DNA of 64,000 nt from Balneola sp. (GTDB taxonomy: Bacteria > Bacteroidota > Rhodothermia > Balneolales > Balneolaceae). Under the pieces are notes generated by a model. The model was given only the letters and a program-made list of their open reading frames with translations. It did no database searches and had not been told where the DNA came from. Below are positions 47,586 to 56,692 of the stretch, one piece after another (within the stretch, counting starts at the first letter, position 1; every line of letters starts with the position of its first letter). Where the stretch lies: contig JAEPNB010000002.1 of the NCBI GenBank assembly GCA_017643645.1, forward strand, positions 62,001 to 126,000. The letters run 5' to 3'. Made by a program: the position numbers and the translations under genes.

Positions 47586-48353
47586 ATGAACCGACTAAGT
47601 GGAAAAAATATCATTATAACAGGAGCTACGTCAGGGATTGGCAGAGCTGCGGCTTATCAGTTTGGTGAACTTGGGGCTAATTTGTTTCTTGCCGGCAGAA
47701 GGGCTGAACGGTTAAAGGAAATAAAAAGCGATCTATTAAAAACATATCCTGATTCAAAGATCAATACATACACGTTTGACTTAGCAGATCGTAGTGCCTG
47801 TAACCATTTTGTCGAATCAATTAATTATAATATTGATGTCTTAATCAATAATGCGGGTTTGGCTTTAGGTAAAGATGCGGTTTATGAATTAGATCAATCT
47901 GATATTGATCAGGTTTTTGCTGTAAATGTTCAGGGTCTTTTGGAACTAACCAGACTTATTTCGCCTCAAATGAAAGCCAGAAATACCGGGCATATCATAA
48001 ACGTTGGTTCTGCGGCAGGACATGAATCGTATGCAGGTGGATCAGTGTATTGTGCTACAAAGCATGCAGTTAAAGCGATCACCGAATCAACGAAGAAAGA
48101 TCTTCATGGAACGGAAGTACGTGTAAGTATGGTATCTCCCGGAATGGTGCAAACAGAGTTTAGTAACGTTCGGTTCAAAGGCGATAATGAAAAGGCAGAA
48201 TCGGTTTACAAAGGATTCAAACCTTTAACAGCAGACGATATTGCCGAAATAATAGTATTTATTGCAAACAGGCCGGACCACGTAAATATTATGGACACTA
48301 TTATCTATCCGGTTTCACAATCTTCCCCAACAATGGTTTACAGAGATGAATAA
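47586..48353 (+). CDS. SDR family NAD(P)-dependent oxidoreductase
   Basis: The 255-aa protein is a classical short-chain dehydrogenase: TGATSGIGRAAA cofactor motif, NNAGLA, catalytic Ser in NVGSAAGHESY and YCATK. The sequence is close to the YdfG-type enzymes that oxidise 3-hydroxy acids such as serine or 3-hydroxypropionate, usually with NADP; the substrate here is not certain. It overlaps the glutaminyl cyclase gene by 8 bases. Confidence 0.88.
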   Translation: MNRLSGKNIIITGATSGIGRAAAYQFGELGANLFLAGRRAERLKEIKSDLLKTYPDSKINTYTFDLADRSACNHFVESINYNIDVLINNAGLALGKDAVYELDQSDIDQVFAVNVQGLLELTRLISPQMKARNTGHIINVGSAAGHESYAGGSVYCATKHAVKAITESTKKDLHGTEVRVSMVSPGMVQTEFSNVRFKGDNEKAESVYKGFKPLTADDIAEIIVFIANRPDHVNIMDTIIYPVSQSSPTMVYRDE

Positions 48354-49305
48354 AATTCTACTATTACTATTCGCTTTTATTACTGTCTTAGCTTGCAATA
48401 AAGGAGCAGGACTTCAATTTTCTGAGAAAGGAAGGGAAGTCCCTGAGTTCTCTTCGGATTCAGCTTACAAGTATATAGAAACTCAGGTTAACTTTGGTCC
48501 GAGGGTTCCAAATACCTACGGTCATGTTAAAACCAGAGAGTTTTTAGAAGGAAAGCTTAAGGATTACGCAGGAGCAAACGCAGTGTTCACTCAGGAATTT
48601 ACTGAAGAAGGATATGGGGAAACTCTTGAAATGGCGAATATTATTGCGGCATTTAACACATCTTCCAGCGACAGAATAATGTTATGCGCACACTGGGATA
48701 CGCGACCCAGAGCAGATCAGGACACCCGCAGAACCAGTGAATACTTAGCCGGAGCTGATGATGGTGGGAGTGGAGTAGGAGTGCTGATTGAACTGGCAAG
48801 GATATTTTCTGAAACCCCCCCACCAATTGGTGTCGATATCGTTTTATTTGATGGTGAAGATTATGGTACATCAGGGGATCTTGTAAAGTACTTTTTAGGA
48901 TCACGTTACTGGTCAAACAATCCTCCGGTTCCCGGCTACAATCCCAGATTTGGAATTTTATTGGACATGGTTGGCGCTGAACGAGCTGTTTTCCCAAAAG
49001 AAACCTACTCTTTAAGCTATGCTCCCAATCTTGTGGATGAAATATGGGGAATAGCTGAGAATAAAGGTTATTCAGATATTTTTCTTAATCAGAGAGGAGC
49101 GGGTGTATTGGATGATCATTATATCATTTATGAAAACACAGAAATCCCGGTTGTGGATATAATTAATCATACTGTAGGTGCGGATGGCAATATTAAATTT
49201 GCTCCACACTGGCATACACATCAGGATGATCTGCCAATTATTGACAAGAATACTCTTCAGGCAGTTGGAAATGTGCTTCTTGAATTAATCTACAATCGTA
49301 TTTAA
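48346..49305 (+). CDS. Lipoprotein M28-family glutaminyl-peptide cyclotransferase
   Basis: The 319-aa product has a lipoprotein signal with lipobox TVLAC. The M28 zinc fold is present: CAHWDTRP (His and Asp), AGADDGGSGV (Asp), LFDGEDYG (Glu) and HWHTHQDD (His). The sequence resembles animal-type glutaminyl cyclases, which convert N-terminal Gln to pyroglutamate. In Bacteroidota this activity acts on exported proteins with Gln at +1, and the cargo proteins in this window all have such an N-terminus. An M28 aminopeptidase is the alternative. It overlaps the genes on both sides (8 bases and 1 base), so it is in a tight operon. Confidence 0.85.
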   Translation: MNKILLLLFAFITVLACNKGAGLQFSEKGREVPEFSSDSAYKYIETQVNFGPRVPNTYGHVKTREFLEGKLKDYAGANAVFTQEFTEEGYGETLEMANIIAAFNTSSSDRIMLCAHWDTRPRADQDTRRTSEYLAGADDGGSGVGVLIELARIFSETPPPIGVDIVLFDGEDYGTSGDLVKYFLGSRYWSNNPPVPGYNPRFGILLDMVGAERAVFPKETYSLSYAPNLVDEIWGIAENKGYSDIFLNQRGAGVLDDHYIIYENTEIPVVDIINHTVGADGNIKFAPHWHTHQDDLPIIDKNTLQAVGNVLLELIYNRI

Positions 49306-50138
49306 TGGATTATATCCGACTACATATTGAGCTGGCTGATGATCTGCATGAGTTAGTGATCGCTGAGCTTTTTGAGATGGATTTTGAAGGGTTTGAACAA
49401 GAAAGTAATCTCTTAATTGCTTCCGTTCCGTCATCAAGATTCGATGATGTTAAAAGAGAAGAGATCACTAATATTTTATATTCCTTTGAAAATGCAGAGT
49501 TAATAAAAGAAGAGTTGGTATCTCCCCAGAATTGGAATGAAAAATGGGAAAACTCTATTGAACCTCAGACTATTGGCAACTTTTACGTAAGGCCAACATG
49601 GGCAAAAGAGCTGCCTTCAGATTCGGGTTTGACCGAACTGCTTATCGACCCTAAAATGGCATTCGGTACCGGTTACCATGCAACAACGCGTTTAATATTG
49701 GGTTGGCTTTCGGAAATCATCAGCAAAGAGGACAAAGTTCTTGACGCCGGAACGGGAACCGGAATTCTAGGTATCGCATCTTTAAAACTTGGCGCTGAAT
49801 CGGTTTTTGGCTTTGATATTGATGAATGGAGCAAAGACAATTCAAAAGAGAATATAGCCTTAAATGATGTTGAAGGATTTGAGGTTAAACTCGGATCTAT
49901 TGAAGTTATTCCCGATGACAGAATTTTTGATGTGATTCTTGCAAATATAAACAGAAACGCATTAATAGAATTGATTCCTGAATTGCTTTCTTTTTTAAAG
50001 AATGACGGCACTTTATTACTTTCCGGCTTACTGGAAGGTGATGAACAAACTATCATGAATTTAGAATCAGTTAAGAAATTAACGCACCTTGAAACCAGAC
50101 AAAACGGAGAGTGGATCGCAATTCTACTAAGAAAATGA
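49305..50138 (+). CDS. prmA: Ribosomal protein L11 methyltransferase
   Basis: The 277-aa protein has an N-terminal recognition domain and a class I methyltransferase domain with the PrmA signatures DPKMAFGTGYHATTRL, VLDAGTGTGILGIASLKLGA and FDVILANINRNALIELIP. It trimethylates L11 in the large ribosomal subunit. Its ATG overlaps the stop of the cyclase gene (TAATG), and its own stop overlaps the next start (ATGA), so translation is coupled across three genes. Confidence 0.93.
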   Translation: MDYIRLHIELADDLHELVIAELFEMDFEGFEQESNLLIASVPSSRFDDVKREEITNILYSFENAELIKEELVSPQNWNEKWENSIEPQTIGNFYVRPTWAKELPSDSGLTELLIDPKMAFGTGYHATTRLILGWLSEIISKEDKVLDAGTGTGILGIASLKLGAESVFGFDIDEWSKDNSKENIALNDVEGFEVKLGSIEVIPDDRIFDVILANINRNALIELIPELLSFLKNDGTLLLSGLLEGDEQTIMNLESVKKLTHLETRQNGEWIAILLRK

Positions 50139-51058
50139 AAGCAGCTATAGATATAGGAACAAACACAGTTTTATTGCTTATTGCCGAAGAAAATGAAGAC
50201 GGATTAAGGATGCTTCATGAAGAACAAAGGATGCCTCGACTCGGAAAAGGAGTGGACGTTAATAAAACTCTTTCAGAGGAAAGCATTGGAAGAGTAATTT
50301 CTTCCATAAAAGAGTATAAAAACATTCTAAGTACTCAGTTTACTAAAGTATCAAATGTAATTGTTACTGCAACAAGTGCAGTTCGGGACGCTTCTAACAG
50401 AAATGAACTAATCAATCTGGTAAAAAAAGAAACAGGTTTTGACGTTCAGTTACTTTCGGGTGAAGAGGAAGCTGAATATACTTACAAAGGCGCATTAACT
50501 GTATTTGATGAACAGGTTAACGGGGATGTGTTTGTACTGGATATCGGAGGAGGAAGTACAGAAATAGCTCTGGGCAGAGATGGGAAGCTTATAGACTCTC
50601 ATTCTTTTGATATGGGGTGTGTTCGGTTTACCGAAAGATTTTTGGTTCAAGACCCGCCTTTTCAGGAACAAATAAGAGAGTGCAGACAAGCTGTAAAAAG
50701 TATGTTGGAGACTAAGAAATTCAAACCCAAAAAGAACGCAAAAGCAGTTGGTGTTGCAGGTACTCTTACTTCTATGGCTGCTATAGATCTGCAAATTGAT
50801 GAGTATGACCCGGAACGTATGAATGGGCATTTAATAGTTCGTGATAAACTTAAAAAAGGAATCGAAATATTTAGTTTACATACTCATCAGCAACTACTTG
50901 AGTTGAGCCCGAAAGTTTTGAAAGGGAGAGAGGATATATTTCTGGCGGGTTTGCTTATTCTGGAAGGTTTCCTAAATTATTTTGATTTGGAAGAAATCAG
51001 AGTTTCTACCGGAGGAATTCGCCATGGAGCTTTAATGAATGAACTAAATAAAACTTAG
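50135..51058 (+). CDS. Ppx/GppA-family exopolyphosphatase
   Basis: I take ATG 50135, which overlaps the prmA stop and begins MKAAIDIGTNTVLLLIAE; a GTG at 50111 would add eight unlikely residues. The 307-aa protein is an actin-fold Ppx/GppA member with the DIGTNT phosphate motif, VTATSAVRDASN, VFVLDIGGGSTEIALG and GVAGTLTSMAA. Members degrade polyphosphate or (p)ppGpp. At about 300 aa it is the short form without the C-terminal HD domain. Confidence 0.9.
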   Translation: MKAAIDIGTNTVLLLIAEENEDGLRMLHEEQRMPRLGKGVDVNKTLSEESIGRVISSIKEYKNILSTQFTKVSNVIVTATSAVRDASNRNELINLVKKETGFDVQLLSGEEEAEYTYKGALTVFDEQVNGDVFVLDIGGGSTEIALGRDGKLIDSHSFDMGCVRFTERFLVQDPPFQEQIRECRQAVKSMLETKKFKPKKNAKAVGVAGTLTSMAAIDLQIDEYDPERMNGHLIVRDKLKKGIEIFSLHTHQQLLELSPKVLKGREDIFLAGLLILEGFLNYFDLEEIRVSTGGIRHGALMNELNKT

Positions 51059-51080
51059 ATCATTTTTTCAAAAAAACCGA

Positions 51081-51115
51081 TTTTCATTTACGCTAAGCTT
51101 TGTATTTTAGCTTTG
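51081..51115 (+). promoter_or_regulatory. Possible Bacteroidota-type promoter of sigma gene
   Basis: The sequence TAGCTTTG (51108-51115) fits the TAnnTTTG -7 consensus perfectly. A weak -33 candidate (TTTT, 51081-51084) lies 23 bases upstream, longer than usual. It would give a very short leader before ATG 51130. The match to one box is convincing and the other is not. Confidence 0.35.
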
Positions 51116-51129
51116 CATAAAATCAGATA

Positions 51130-51759
51130 ATGTCAGATACCAGCACAGAAAACAATTCATCACCCAGAGAAAATGCCTCAGCAAGTAGTATTGAGGATGA
51201 CGGCTTTGTTGTAAGAGCTTTAAAAGGGGATGAAAGTGCCTATAAAGATCTGATGAACAAATACGATCGCCCGATATATTTTCATATTCGGAAAATGATC
51301 AAAGAAAAAGAGCTTGTTGAAGATCTTGTTCAGGAAGTGTTTATGAAGGCTTTTAAGAACCTTTCTACTTACAGCAATGAATACGCTTTTTCTACCTGGT
51401 TGTACCGTATTGCAACTAATCATACCATAGATTATCTGAGAAAGAAAAAGCTACAAACGCTGTCTATTAATGATCCGTACAAAACCAAAGACGGAGAACT
51501 GGAGATTCAGCTTCCTGATGAAACTTACGCTACTGATAAAGCTGTTATTCGAAAAGAGAGAAAGCAAATTGTTCAGGATGCGATCGAGAATCTACCTGAA
51601 AAATACAGAGCGGTTATACAGTTGCGTCACATGGACGAACTTTCATACGATGAAATAGCAGACGAACTGGATCTTCCATTGGGGACGGTAAAAGCACATA
51701 TCTTCAGAGCCAGGGAGCTTTTGTATAAAGCATTGATTGATAAACGCGGTAGTTTTTAG
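51130..51759 (+). CDS. ECF RNA polymerase sigma factor
   Basis: The 209-aa protein has sigma-70 region 2 (YKDLMNKYDRPIYFHIRKMI, then LVEDLVQEVFMKAFKNL, FSTWLYRIATNHTIDYLRKK) and region 4 (LPEKYRAVIQLRHMDELSYD, LPLGTVKAHIFRARELL). The N-terminal about 30 residues are a Ser/Asn-rich extension. No anti-sigma factor gene follows; the next gene is convergent queG, 8 bases away. Its regulon and signal are unknown. Confidence 0.9.
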   Translation: MSDTSTENNSSPRENASASSIEDDGFVVRALKGDESAYKDLMNKYDRPIYFHIRKMIKEKELVEDLVQEVFMKAFKNLSTYSNEYAFSTWLYRIATNHTIDYLRKKKLQTLSINDPYKTKDGELEIQLPDETYATDKAVIRKERKQIVQDAIENLPEKYRAVIQLRHMDELSYDEIADELDLPLGTVKAHIFRARELLYKALIDKRGSF

Positions 51760-51767
51760 AGCAGTTC

Positions 51768-52709
51768 TCAGTTTTTTGAGAGATTACCAGATACTATCTG
51801 AGTATTCATTTTAAATTTCTCGAATTTTGCTCTGCGAATGGCGCTTCCTTCAAAAAGTGCATCATATTGAGGATTATCTATCTCATTCCAGAAATCAATA
51901 TTCTTATTCAATAATTTTGTTCTGGGCTTCAGATCTGCCATTTGAGTTATGGAAGGTTTTTTATTCCAGGGACAAACATCCTGACAGATATCACAGCCAT
52001 ACATCCATTCTCCCAGAGAGGATTGGAGTTCTTGCGGAATCTGCTCTTTAAGCTCGATCGTCAGGTAGGAGATGCATTTGTTCGAGTCAACACGGTAAGG
52101 CTCATAAATGGCATTTGTAGGGCATGCATCGATACATCTGGTGCAGGTGCCACAATGATCGGTTGTTTCCGATGAATAATTAAATTCCACATCCAATATC
52201 ATTTCTCCTATAAAGAAAAAAGATCCGATATCCTTGTTCAAAATATTGGAATTCTTACCCATCCAACCTAGACCCGAACGTACTGCCCATGCTTTGTCCA
52301 AAACGGGAGCCGAATCAACAAAAAATCTACCTTCAATATTTCCAACTAAAGACTCCGTATAGTTGAAGAGTTCTTTCAGTTTTTTCTTAAAAACTTTATG
52401 GTAATCTCTGCCTAATGCATACTTGGCAATTTTTGGGTTGCCTGATGATTGATGATTATGTTCCGGGGAGTAATAACTTCCAATAACTGAAACCACAGAT
52501 TTTGCACCCGGAACGAGTTTTGTGGGATCAACTCTTTTGTCAAAGTTGTTCTCCATCCAACTCATTGTTCCATTACGTTGCTGAACTAGCCATTCTTCCA
52601 AACGACGTGCATCTGTTTCAAGGAACTCAGCTTTTGCAAATCCACAGGCATCGAATCCTAACTGTAAGGCGTAATTTTTAACAGCTTCAGTCAGATTCTT
52701 AGAATCCAT
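51768..52709 (-). CDS. queG: Epoxyqueuosine reductase QueG
   Basis: The 313-aa protein matches QueG, the cobalamin and two-[4Fe-4S] enzyme that makes queuosine in tRNA. It has YALGRDYHKVFKKKL, FVDSAPVLDKAWAVRSGLGW, MGKNSNIL and two ferredoxin cysteine motifs: CGTCTRCIDACPTNAI and CDICQDVCPWNKK. It is the last gene of a - strand operon with ftsE 7 bases upstream. Confidence 0.93.
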   Translation of the reverse strand: MDSKNLTEAVKNYALQLGFDACGFAKAEFLETDARRLEEWLVQQRNGTMSWMENNFDKRVDPTKLVPGAKSVVSVIGSYYSPEHNHQSSGNPKIAKYALGRDYHKVFKKKLKELFNYTESLVGNIEGRFFVDSAPVLDKAWAVRSGLGWMGKNSNILNKDIGSFFFIGEMILDVEFNYSSETTDHCGTCTRCIDACPTNAIYEPYRVDSNKCISYLTIELKEQIPQELQSSLGEWMYGCDICQDVCPWNKKPSITQMADLKPRTKLLNKNIDFWNEIDNPQYDALFEGSAIRRAKFEKFKMNTQIVSGNLSKN

Positions 52710-52716
52710 AATAAAT

Positions 52717-53418
52717 TTATTTTGCAGGAACCAATTTATCGCCTTTCCATTGCAGTTCTTGTAAAGAGCCTTCGATCATACGAACGGTCCGGAAAGGATA
52801 TTTTTTTACGAGTGCATAATCGTGAGTAACCATAAGTACGGCCATTCCACGATTGTTGATTTGCTTTAGTAGATCCATGATGCTTTTGCTTGCACCCGGA
52901 TCAAGATTACCGGTGGGCTCATCGGCAAGCAGTATTCTGGGTTCGTTTGCTAAAGCACGGGCAATAACCACTCTTTGTTGCTCTCCACCTGAAAGATCTT
53001 TCGGCATATGCTTTCTTCTGTGACTCAAACCAACCATAGTCAGAACTTCTAAAACTCTTTGTTTAACAAATTTGGGTTTTTCGCCGGTAACCTGAAGTGC
53101 GAAGGCAACATTGTCAAATACATTCCGGTCCTGAAGAAGTTGGAAATCCTGAAATACGATCCCTAATCGGCGTCGAAGCATAGGAACTTCTTTCATACTG
53201 ATCTTATTTACGGGATAATCTGTAACGCGAACAGTTCCGGTGTCAGGTACAATATCTCTGTACAAAAGCTTTAAGAAAGAACTTTTACCAATTCCTGTAG
53301 CTCCGATAAGGTAGGTGAACTCACCATTGTGAAGCTTGAAATCGATGTTGTTGAGAACTTTTCGGTTTTCGAAGCTTAAACTTACATTTCTTAATTCAAT
53401 TACAGATGTTTCTGACAT
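52717..53418 (-). CDS. ftsE: FtsE-like ABC transporter ATPase
   Basis: The 233-aa protein is an ABC ATPase with Walker [12 protein letters not shown]-loop [20 protein letters not shown], signature [20 protein letters not shown], Walker [14 protein letters not shown] and H-loop VTHD. The QDFxLLxDRxVxxNVAF segment is typical of FtsE, which with FtsX controls cell-wall hydrolases at the division site. No ftsX is next to it. It overlaps the preceding methyltransferase gene by 19 bases. A LolD-type ATPase is the other possibility. Confidence 0.82.
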   Translation of the reverse strand: MSETSVIELRNVSLSFENRKVLNNIDFKLHNGEFTYLIGATGIGKSSFLKLLYRDIVPDTGTVRVTDYPVNKISMKEVPMLRRRLGIVFQDFQLLQDRNVFDNVAFALQVTGEKPKFVKQRVLEVLTMVGLSHRRKHMPKDLSGGEQQRVVIARALANEPRILLADEPTGNLDPGASKSIMDLLKQINNRGMAVLMVTHDYALVKKYPFRTVRMIEGSLQELQWKGDKLVPAK

Positions 53419-54176
53419 TTAAGTACTAAGGTTATACGTGCGCTGTTTTCGTCGGCATCAATAAGATCAAAATCGCCATATTTTGCAACTAAATGATAGG
53501 GCGTTTGTTTCAAAATTGATAACATTTCTTCTAAAGTATAAATACGTTGTTTGTGAACTTCTTTGAACGTGGATAATACTTCTTTTTTGTTTTCGGATAG
53601 TTGTTCAATTTCAAAAGTATTGGTGTGTATTTTGTTGATGGCATCATACTCACTGGTTCTGAAAAACCTTAAATCCTTTACTTCAGCTTCTTCATTATTC
53701 AGATAATCTACCGCTTGCAGGGAATTCAATGGGGTTGAGAAATCATAAATAAATAGCCCATTCGGTTTTAGAACCTTTTCGCATTCTTCGAGCATTGCAA
53801 TAATTTCTGAACCAGTCTGTAAGTAATTTACACTATCGAAAACAGAGAAGATCACATCAAATTTTTCTTCAATGTTAATATTCAAAAAATTCAGAGTTTG
53901 GAACCGAACATCAGCATTTTGTTCCGTTGCCTTTTGTTTAGCCACTTCAATCATTTGAGGGGAGAGGTCACTGGCAAGTATATCATAATATCCCAATTCG
54001 TCAAGAGAAATAGCAACTGATCCGGTTCCACAAGCTAACTCCAGCACTTTTTCACATTCAGGATGATGAACCTGAATAATTTCATCGATATAGTCAGCCC
54101 AGGATTCGTAATCAACATTTTCCATCAACTTATCATACAAAGGAGCGAGATTTGAATAATTATCCGTTTCTTTCAT
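53400..54176 (-). CDS. Class I SAM-dependent methyltransferase
   Basis: The 258-aa protein has the methyltransferase core VLELACGTGSVAISLDELGY, then ILASDLSPQMIEVAKQKA, FDVIFSVFDSVNYL and LKPNGLFIYDFSTP. The N-terminus (YSNLAPLYDKLMENVDYESW) is shared by small-molecule methyltransferases of this group. The substrate is unknown. It starts 4 bases after pdxA and overlaps ftsE by 19 bases. Confidence 0.85.
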   Translation of the reverse strand: MKETDNYSNLAPLYDKLMENVDYESWADYIDEIIQVHHPECEKVLELACGTGSVAISLDELGYYDILASDLSPQMIEVAKQKATEQNADVRFQTLNFLNINIEEKFDVIFSVFDSVNYLQTGSEIIAMLEECEKVLKPNGLFIYDFSTPLNSLQAVDYLNNEEAEVKDLRFFRTSEYDAINKIHTNTFEIEQLSENKKEVLSTFKEVHKQRIYTLEEMLSILKQTPYHLVAKYGDFDLIDADENSARITLVLKCQKHL

Positions 54177-54180
54177 TCAA

Positions 54181-55161
54181 TTAATTCTTTTGTGCAAGTT
54201 CAACTGCAAGATTGTATGCCTGAATAAATGATGAAGGATCTGCAATCCCTTTTCCTGCTATATCAAAGGCTGTACCATGGTCAGGTGAAGTTCTGATGAT
54301 CGGAAGCCCAGCCGTAAAATTAACTCCTTTTCCAAATGATAAGAGTTTGAAAGGAGTGAGTCCCTGATCGTGATACATAGCCAGAATTGCATCGTACTGC
54401 TGATGTTTTTTCTGTCCGAAAAATCCATCTGCAGGGAAAGGACCTTCAACATTAATACCGGATTCTTTTAATTTTCTGATAGCCGGAGCGATGATCTCTT
54501 TTTCTTCAGATCCTAAAACCCCACCATCACCGGCATGAGGATTCAATCCGAAAATAGCAATTTTTGGGTTTGAAATACCGAAATCCTGCTTCAGGCTTTT
54601 ACTCAGAATTGTAGCTTTACTTATAATCAGATCCTGATTTATAGAAGATGCAACTTTACTGATTGAAATATGTGCCGTAGTAAGTGCTACTCGCAGATCT
54701 TCATTTACAAGCATCATCAGAACCTGATCTGTATTCGTTTTCTCAGCTAAAAATTCAGTATGTCCCGGAATATCATATCCTGCAAGCTGTACTGACTCTT
54801 TTGAAATTGGAAGAGTCACCATAGCGTTGAGCTCTTTATTTATACAAAGATTGATCGCCGACTCAATTGATCTCATCGAAGCAAGCCCTGATTCTTTCGT
54901 AATTACTCCTGTTTCAATCTCCGGAGAGGAGTTTTTTATATCAAGAACATTTAAAATTCCGAAGTCTGCTTCAGAAAAAGAAGTGATTTTATTTAAAGAT
55001 TTATTCAATCTTAGTTCAGAATTGTAGAAATCAATAACGTTGGCCGGAGATATAAGAATGGCAATAGAAGCGGAAAGATCAATTTCTGAAATTGCTTTTA
55101 AAGCGATCTCAGGACCAATTCCGTTTATATCTCCAATCGTTATTCCAATTTTGGGCAGCAT
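54181..55161 (-). CDS. pdxA: 4-hydroxythreonine-4-phosphate dehydrogenase
   Basis: The 326-aa protein matches PdxA of pyridoxal phosphate synthesis: GITIGDINGIGPEIALKA at the start, TLPISKESVQLAGYDIPGHT, FGLNPHAGDGGVLGSEE, AMYHDQGLTPFKLLSFGKGV and RTSPDHGTAFDIAGKG. The metal-binding His residues lie in GHT, HDQG and DHGT. It is NAD-dependent and cytoplasmic, and lies in a - strand operon with a methyltransferase, ftsE and queG. Confidence 0.94.
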   Translation of the reverse strand: MLPKIGITIGDINGIGPEIALKAISEIDLSASIAILISPANVIDFYNSELRLNKSLNKITSFSEADFGILNVLDIKNSSPEIETGVITKESGLASMRSIESAINLCINKELNAMVTLPISKESVQLAGYDIPGHTEFLAEKTNTDQVLMMLVNEDLRVALTTAHISISKVASSINQDLIISKATILSKSLKQDFGISNPKIAIFGLNPHAGDGGVLGSEEKEIIAPAIRKLKESGINVEGPFPADGFFGQKKHQQYDAILAMYHDQGLTPFKLLSFGKGVNFTAGLPIIRTSPDHGTAFDIAGKGIADPSSFIQAYNLAVELAQKN

Positions 55162-55200
55162 AAGCGAAAGTTAACACTTAGGCTATTGAAACGCAGAGGA

Positions 55201-56580
55201 TTAATTACCTACCAGCATAAATTCTGAGAATCCAGCTCCTTTCTCAAATACGAAGGTTCGACCATCATAAGACCAGGTTTCTATAACTTGTCCCTTTTTG
55301 GGAAATGAACGGTCACGGGAATTTGGTGGACCATACTTTATATAGACTTCTCCACGGTCTGTATCTTGTCCGTTAGGAGTTTCCGGTGAACGATACTCTA
55401 CGAATGCATGATGCACACGACGATAATATTCTGTCATAAGTTCGTTGAATTCTGTATTAGGAGTAGGGTCTCTTTTTTTCCAGAATTCTCTGAACTTTTT
55501 CTCTTTTTCTATTGAATTACCTTTTTTCAAATTCTTCAGTTGCTCTTCAGGAACTATGTATTTCATCATATTGAGAGCAATGTCCAGATTCAAAAGAGAA
55601 GGAGGTATATCAGGCCAGAAAGATCGAACCACTTTTCGGGCTTTTACTTTTTGATTGGAATCAGTTTTCAGTTCTAATGAATAAACAGAATTTTCCAGTT
55701 CGGAATTAGGAACATCAATCAAAGCATATGTGAACGAACCATTATTCTGTGTGATAGAAAGCGTGGTTTCTTTTTTATTTAATAACGATAATGACGAACG
55801 TTCATAGATCTGGTTGTCTGATATTGAGATAGTTCTTACTGATTCCACATTTGTAGTATCATTTTTTTCAATTCTGGATTTATTTACAACCAAACTATAT
55901 TCTTCAGATGATTCATATTGTGGTATCCTTATCAGAGCTTTATAATCCTCACCATAGACCACATTATTACCCATATTGATTAATTCCATTTCAGATGGAC
56001 TGCTGCTCGATTTGATCAGATATATCTCTCCCTCATCTTGTACAGAAAAGTTTTTAATATTGATATTTCTTCTTTGCGAATTGCGGTCGTCTGTTTCTTC
56101 CATTAAGCTAAGTTGAAGAACGTAATTATACATTCCCGGATCTAGATTTGTAACCAATCTTCCTGAGGCGAATTTCATTTTTGATTTAGTATCTTCATAG
56201 CTTTCAGCGAAAAGAGTGTCTTGCCAAAGATCACGGGAAACAGATGTAATATTTTTTAATTCTTTTTTTGATGCTTTTCCTTTAAATATTTCTGTATTTA
56301 ATCTTGCCATGCTATAGAATTCAGCTCTTTCAGGAGCTTGAATTTCATCATCAATTGAGATTTTTTTAAATGGCAAAAAGCTATTGTCCATCCGAAAAAT
56401 GAAAACCAGTCTGGCTTGTTCACTGTTTTCATTTGGTATAACAATAGTATCGAAAAAGAAATTTGGACTAGCTGCTCTGTTTGCTAACGTTGCATAAGTG
56501 ATATCTCCGCGGCGTTGTCCCATTAAAACAGAAGTTGATATCAGCAAAATGGAGAATACGGAAAGAGTAAATTTTTTCAT
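55201..56580 (-). CDS. GWxTD domain-containing exported protein
   Basis: I prefer the start at 56580 (459 aa, MKKFTLSVFSILL), which gives a clean signal peptide ending in VLMG before Gln; the frame is open to 56601. A beta-rich middle part is followed by the GWxTD-type domain (FREFWKKRDPTPNTEFNELM, then RGEVYIKYGPPNSRDRSFP, IETWSYDGRTFVFEKG). The function of the family is unknown; it occurs widely in FCB bacteria. It is 39 bases upstream of pdxA on the same strand. Confidence 0.82.
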   Translation of the reverse strand: MKKFTLSVFSILLISTSVLMGQRRGDITYATLANRAASPNFFFDTIVIPNENSEQARLVFIFRMDNSFLPFKKISIDDEIQAPERAEFYSMARLNTEIFKGKASKKELKNITSVSRDLWQDTLFAESYEDTKSKMKFASGRLVTNLDPGMYNYVLQLSLMEETDDRNSQRRNINIKNFSVQDEGEIYLIKSSSSPSEMELINMGNNVVYGEDYKALIRIPQYESSEEYSLVVNKSRIEKNDTTNVESVRTISISDNQIYERSSLSLLNKKETTLSITQNNGSFTYALIDVPNSELENSVYSLELKTDSNQKVKARKVVRSFWPDIPPSLLNLDIALNMMKYIVPEEQLKNLKKGNSIEKEKKFREFWKKRDPTPNTEFNELMTEYYRRVHHAFVEYRSPETPNGQDTDRGEVYIKYGPPNSRDRSFPKKGQVIETWSYDGRTFVFEKGAGFSEFMLVGN

Positions 56581-56692
56581 CGCAAAGGTTTTTAAATTCA
56601 ATTACATCAAAAATCACGTTATGAATCATTAAAATTCCTATAATCAACGCAATAGTAATCACTAGTATTATAATAAAAGATTTCTGACAAAC

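Noticed and set aside
51761-51785. Weak hairpin tctca...tgaga between the sigma factor and queG genes as a terminator
   Set aside because: A 5-bp stem is too short and most of it lies in the convergent genes' ends.
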